From: AV2 sp035637175
GTDB lineage: Bacteria > Verrucomicrobiota > Verrucomicrobiia > Limisphaerales > AV2
Length of the DNA stretch: 7,501 bases
Direction of reading: 5' to 3'
NCBI GenBank assembly: GCA_035637175.1
Contig: DASPXS010000420.1
Coordinates: forward strand, 1 to 7,501
Under the pieces are notes generated by a model, which did no database searches, was not told where the DNA came from, and saw nothing but the letters and a program-made list of their open reading frames with translations. How positions within the stretch are numbered: the first letter of the stretch is position 1; each line of letters begins with the position of its first letter. Shown one piece after another: positions 6,382 through 7,501 of this stretch. Position numbers and translations under genes: made by a program.

Positions 6382-6437
6382 GGACGAATCGGTTGAGCGC
6401 TTGTTTGCCCGCCTGAATCGGGGTAAACATTTCGTCC
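6382..6437 (+). promoter_or_regulatory. Two-tier inverted repeat ending at the deacetylase start codon
   Basis: GGACGAA at 6382-6388 pairs perfectly with TTCGTCC at 6431-6437, whose last base touches the ATG at 6438. Nested inside, GTTTGCCC (6403-6410) pairs with GGGTAAAC (6421-6428) through one G-U wobble and a 10-base loop. The only purine-rich candidate ribosome binding site, GGGG at 6420-6423, would be mostly paired in this fold. It could be a structured leader that controls translation, but this is inference from base pairing alone; no known riboswitch class is recognised. Confidence 0.35.
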
Positions 6438-7501
6438 ATGAAACCCTTCCCTGGACGCGCGCTGGTCTCGCTGTTTCTGCTTGTTTTCGTTTCGATCCCG
6501 GCCATCGCCGCCGTCGAAAAGCCCAAGCTCAACGTCATCCTCTGGTTCGATACCGAGGACTACCTGTTGCCGGCGGACGACGACGCGACGAAGCGGTTGG
6601 CGCAAATGCTCACGGAACGCGGCATCCGCGCGACGTTCAAGCTCGTCGGGGAGAAAGCGCGCGTCCTGGAGCGGCGCGGTCGCCGCGACGTGATTGCCGC
6701 GTTGAAGAAGCACGACATCGGTTACCATGCGAATTTTCATTCCGTTCACCCGACGCCCTCCGAGTATCTGGCCGATTGTGGATTGCTGGACGGCATCGCC
6801 GAGTTTGCGCGACGGGAGGGTGGGGGAGCCGCGGACGTGCGCAGGATTCTCGGAGTCAAAACGCTCGCCTGCTACGGCCAGCCCGGTTCTTCCTGGGCGT
6901 CGCAGACCATCGCCGCGTTGAAAGTCATCGGCGTCGCGCCGCACGGTGTCCCCTGTTACGTGGACGAAGGGACGCATGTCGGCCTTGATGAACAGCCCTT
7001 CTGGTATGGGGATGCGCTGGTCGTCTATCACATGGGACAGAACTACACGCGGATGGATTTGCACGACCCGGCGGCAGTCGAGCCGGCCAAGCAAAAGGTT
7101 TTGGCCATCGCCGACCGGCTGCGCGGTCGTGGCGGCGGACTGATCAGCATTTTTTACCATCCGTGCGAATGGGTGCACAAAGAGTTCTGGGACGGCGTGA
7201 ACTTCCGCCGCGGCGCCAACCCGCCGCGCGAACAATGGAAACCGCCGCCGCAACGGTCGCCGCAGGAAACCGAGGCGGCGTTCAAGCGCTTTGCTGAATA
7301 CATCGACCACATTCGTTCCCTCTCAGGCGTTCGATTTGTCACCGCCAGCGATTTGACCGAACTCTATCCGGATCCGGTGCGCCTCGAGGGTGCGAGTGAA
7401 GCCGAGCTGAACGAGATCGCCCGTCGCCTGGCCGATGCCGGAACGACGGGAGTCGATTTTCAACTGATCGGCGACCGCGCGTATTCGGTTGCCGACCAGT
7501 T
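6438..7501 (+). CDS. Exported NodB-like polysaccharide deacetylase family protein (3' end beyond window)
   Basis: The reading frame is open from 6438 through the right edge, giving 354 complete codons of a partial protein. MKPFPGRALVSLFLLVFVSI and the following PAIAA form a signal peptide, so the protein should be exported. The catalytic region resembles the NodB/carbohydrate esterase 4 fold. WFDTED (36-41) stands where the family has its TFDDG motif. HANFH (97-101) fits the metal-binding HxxxH. YGQPGSSW (146-153) fits the RxPxG-like motif with the Arg replaced. ISIFYHPCEW (236-245) supplies the late histidine (H241). The family removes N- or O-acetyl groups from glycans such as peptidoglycan, chitin or capsule. 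Because several motifs diverge, exact activity is uncertain. The start is supported by the signal peptide and an upstream in-frame stop at 6414; there is no clear ribosome binding site. Confidence 0.85.
   Translation, partial: MKPFPGRALVSLFLLVFVSIPAIAAVEKPKLNVILWFDTEDYLLPADDDATKRLAQMLTERGIRATFKLVGEKARVLERRGRRDVIAALKKHDIGYHANFHSVHPTPSEYLADCGLLDGIAEFARREGGGAADVRRILGVKTLACYGQPGSSWASQTIAALKVIGVAPHGVPCYVDEGTHVGLDEQPFWYGDALVVYHMGQNYTRMDLHDPAAVEPAKQKVLAIADRLRGRGGGLISIFYHPCEWVHKEFWDGVNFRRGANPPREQWKPPPQRSPQETEAAFKRFAEYIDHIRSLSGVRFVTASDLTELYPDPVRLEGASEAELNEIARRLADAGTTGVDFQLIGDRAYSVADQ

Noticed and set aside
6264..7310. 348-codon minus-strand frame opposite the deacetylase
   Set aside because: It is opposite a gene with a signal peptide and NodB-like motifs, and shows only Arg/Val-rich shadow composition.

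Overview
The window looks like chromosomal DNA from a moderately GC-rich bacterium, most likely a member of the Verrucomicrobiota (Limisphaerales/Pedosphaera-like). This is inferred from protein character, not from any search. The topoisomerase subunit is of the Bacteroidetes/Chlamydiae ParE type. A xylose-isomerase-like protein and a TolB-like propeller protein both carry export signals, a habit common in Verrucomicrobia and Planctomycetes. Starts with canonical Shine-Dalgarno sequences are rare.

Layout from left to right. (1) At 178-570 two small uncharacterised genes face each other tail to tail, with 3 bp between their stop codons. (2) At 708-2540 lies a complete type IIA topoisomerase ATPase/Toprim subunit (parE-like), with no parC next to it. 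(3) At 2541-2702 there is a short tandem repeat, and running into it a roughly 116-bp palindromic element with perfect 22-bp inverted termini. It fills the whole gap between parE and the convergent gene to its right. (4) At 5227-2708, on the minus strand, is a probable two-gene operon: an exported sugar isomerase/epimerase-like TIM barrel, then an exported protein joining a concanavalin-like domain to a six-bladed PD40 propeller. (5) At 5228-5617 is a divergent intergenic region with a spaced inverted repeat and the leader of the next gene. (6) At 5618-5935 is a small RRM RNA-binding protein followed by a clear intrinsic terminator, then translation initiation factor IF-1 at 6067-6279. (7) From 6438 to the right edge runs the start of an exported NodB-like polysaccharide deacetylase, preceded by a two-tier inverted-repeat structure that ends at its start codon.

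The genes form unrelated housekeeping and envelope groups rather than one pathway. parE, the RRM protein and infA serve DNA topology, RNA binding and translation. The epimerase/propeller pair and the deacetylase are exported and probably act on carbohydrates in the periplasm or envelope. I see no rRNA, tRNA, CRISPR array, phage gene or defence system, and no convincing new multigene system. The least-explained signals are the palindromic element at 2541-2702, the structured leader at 6382-6437, and the two small convergent genes at the left edge. Bases 1-177 hold no gene I can support.
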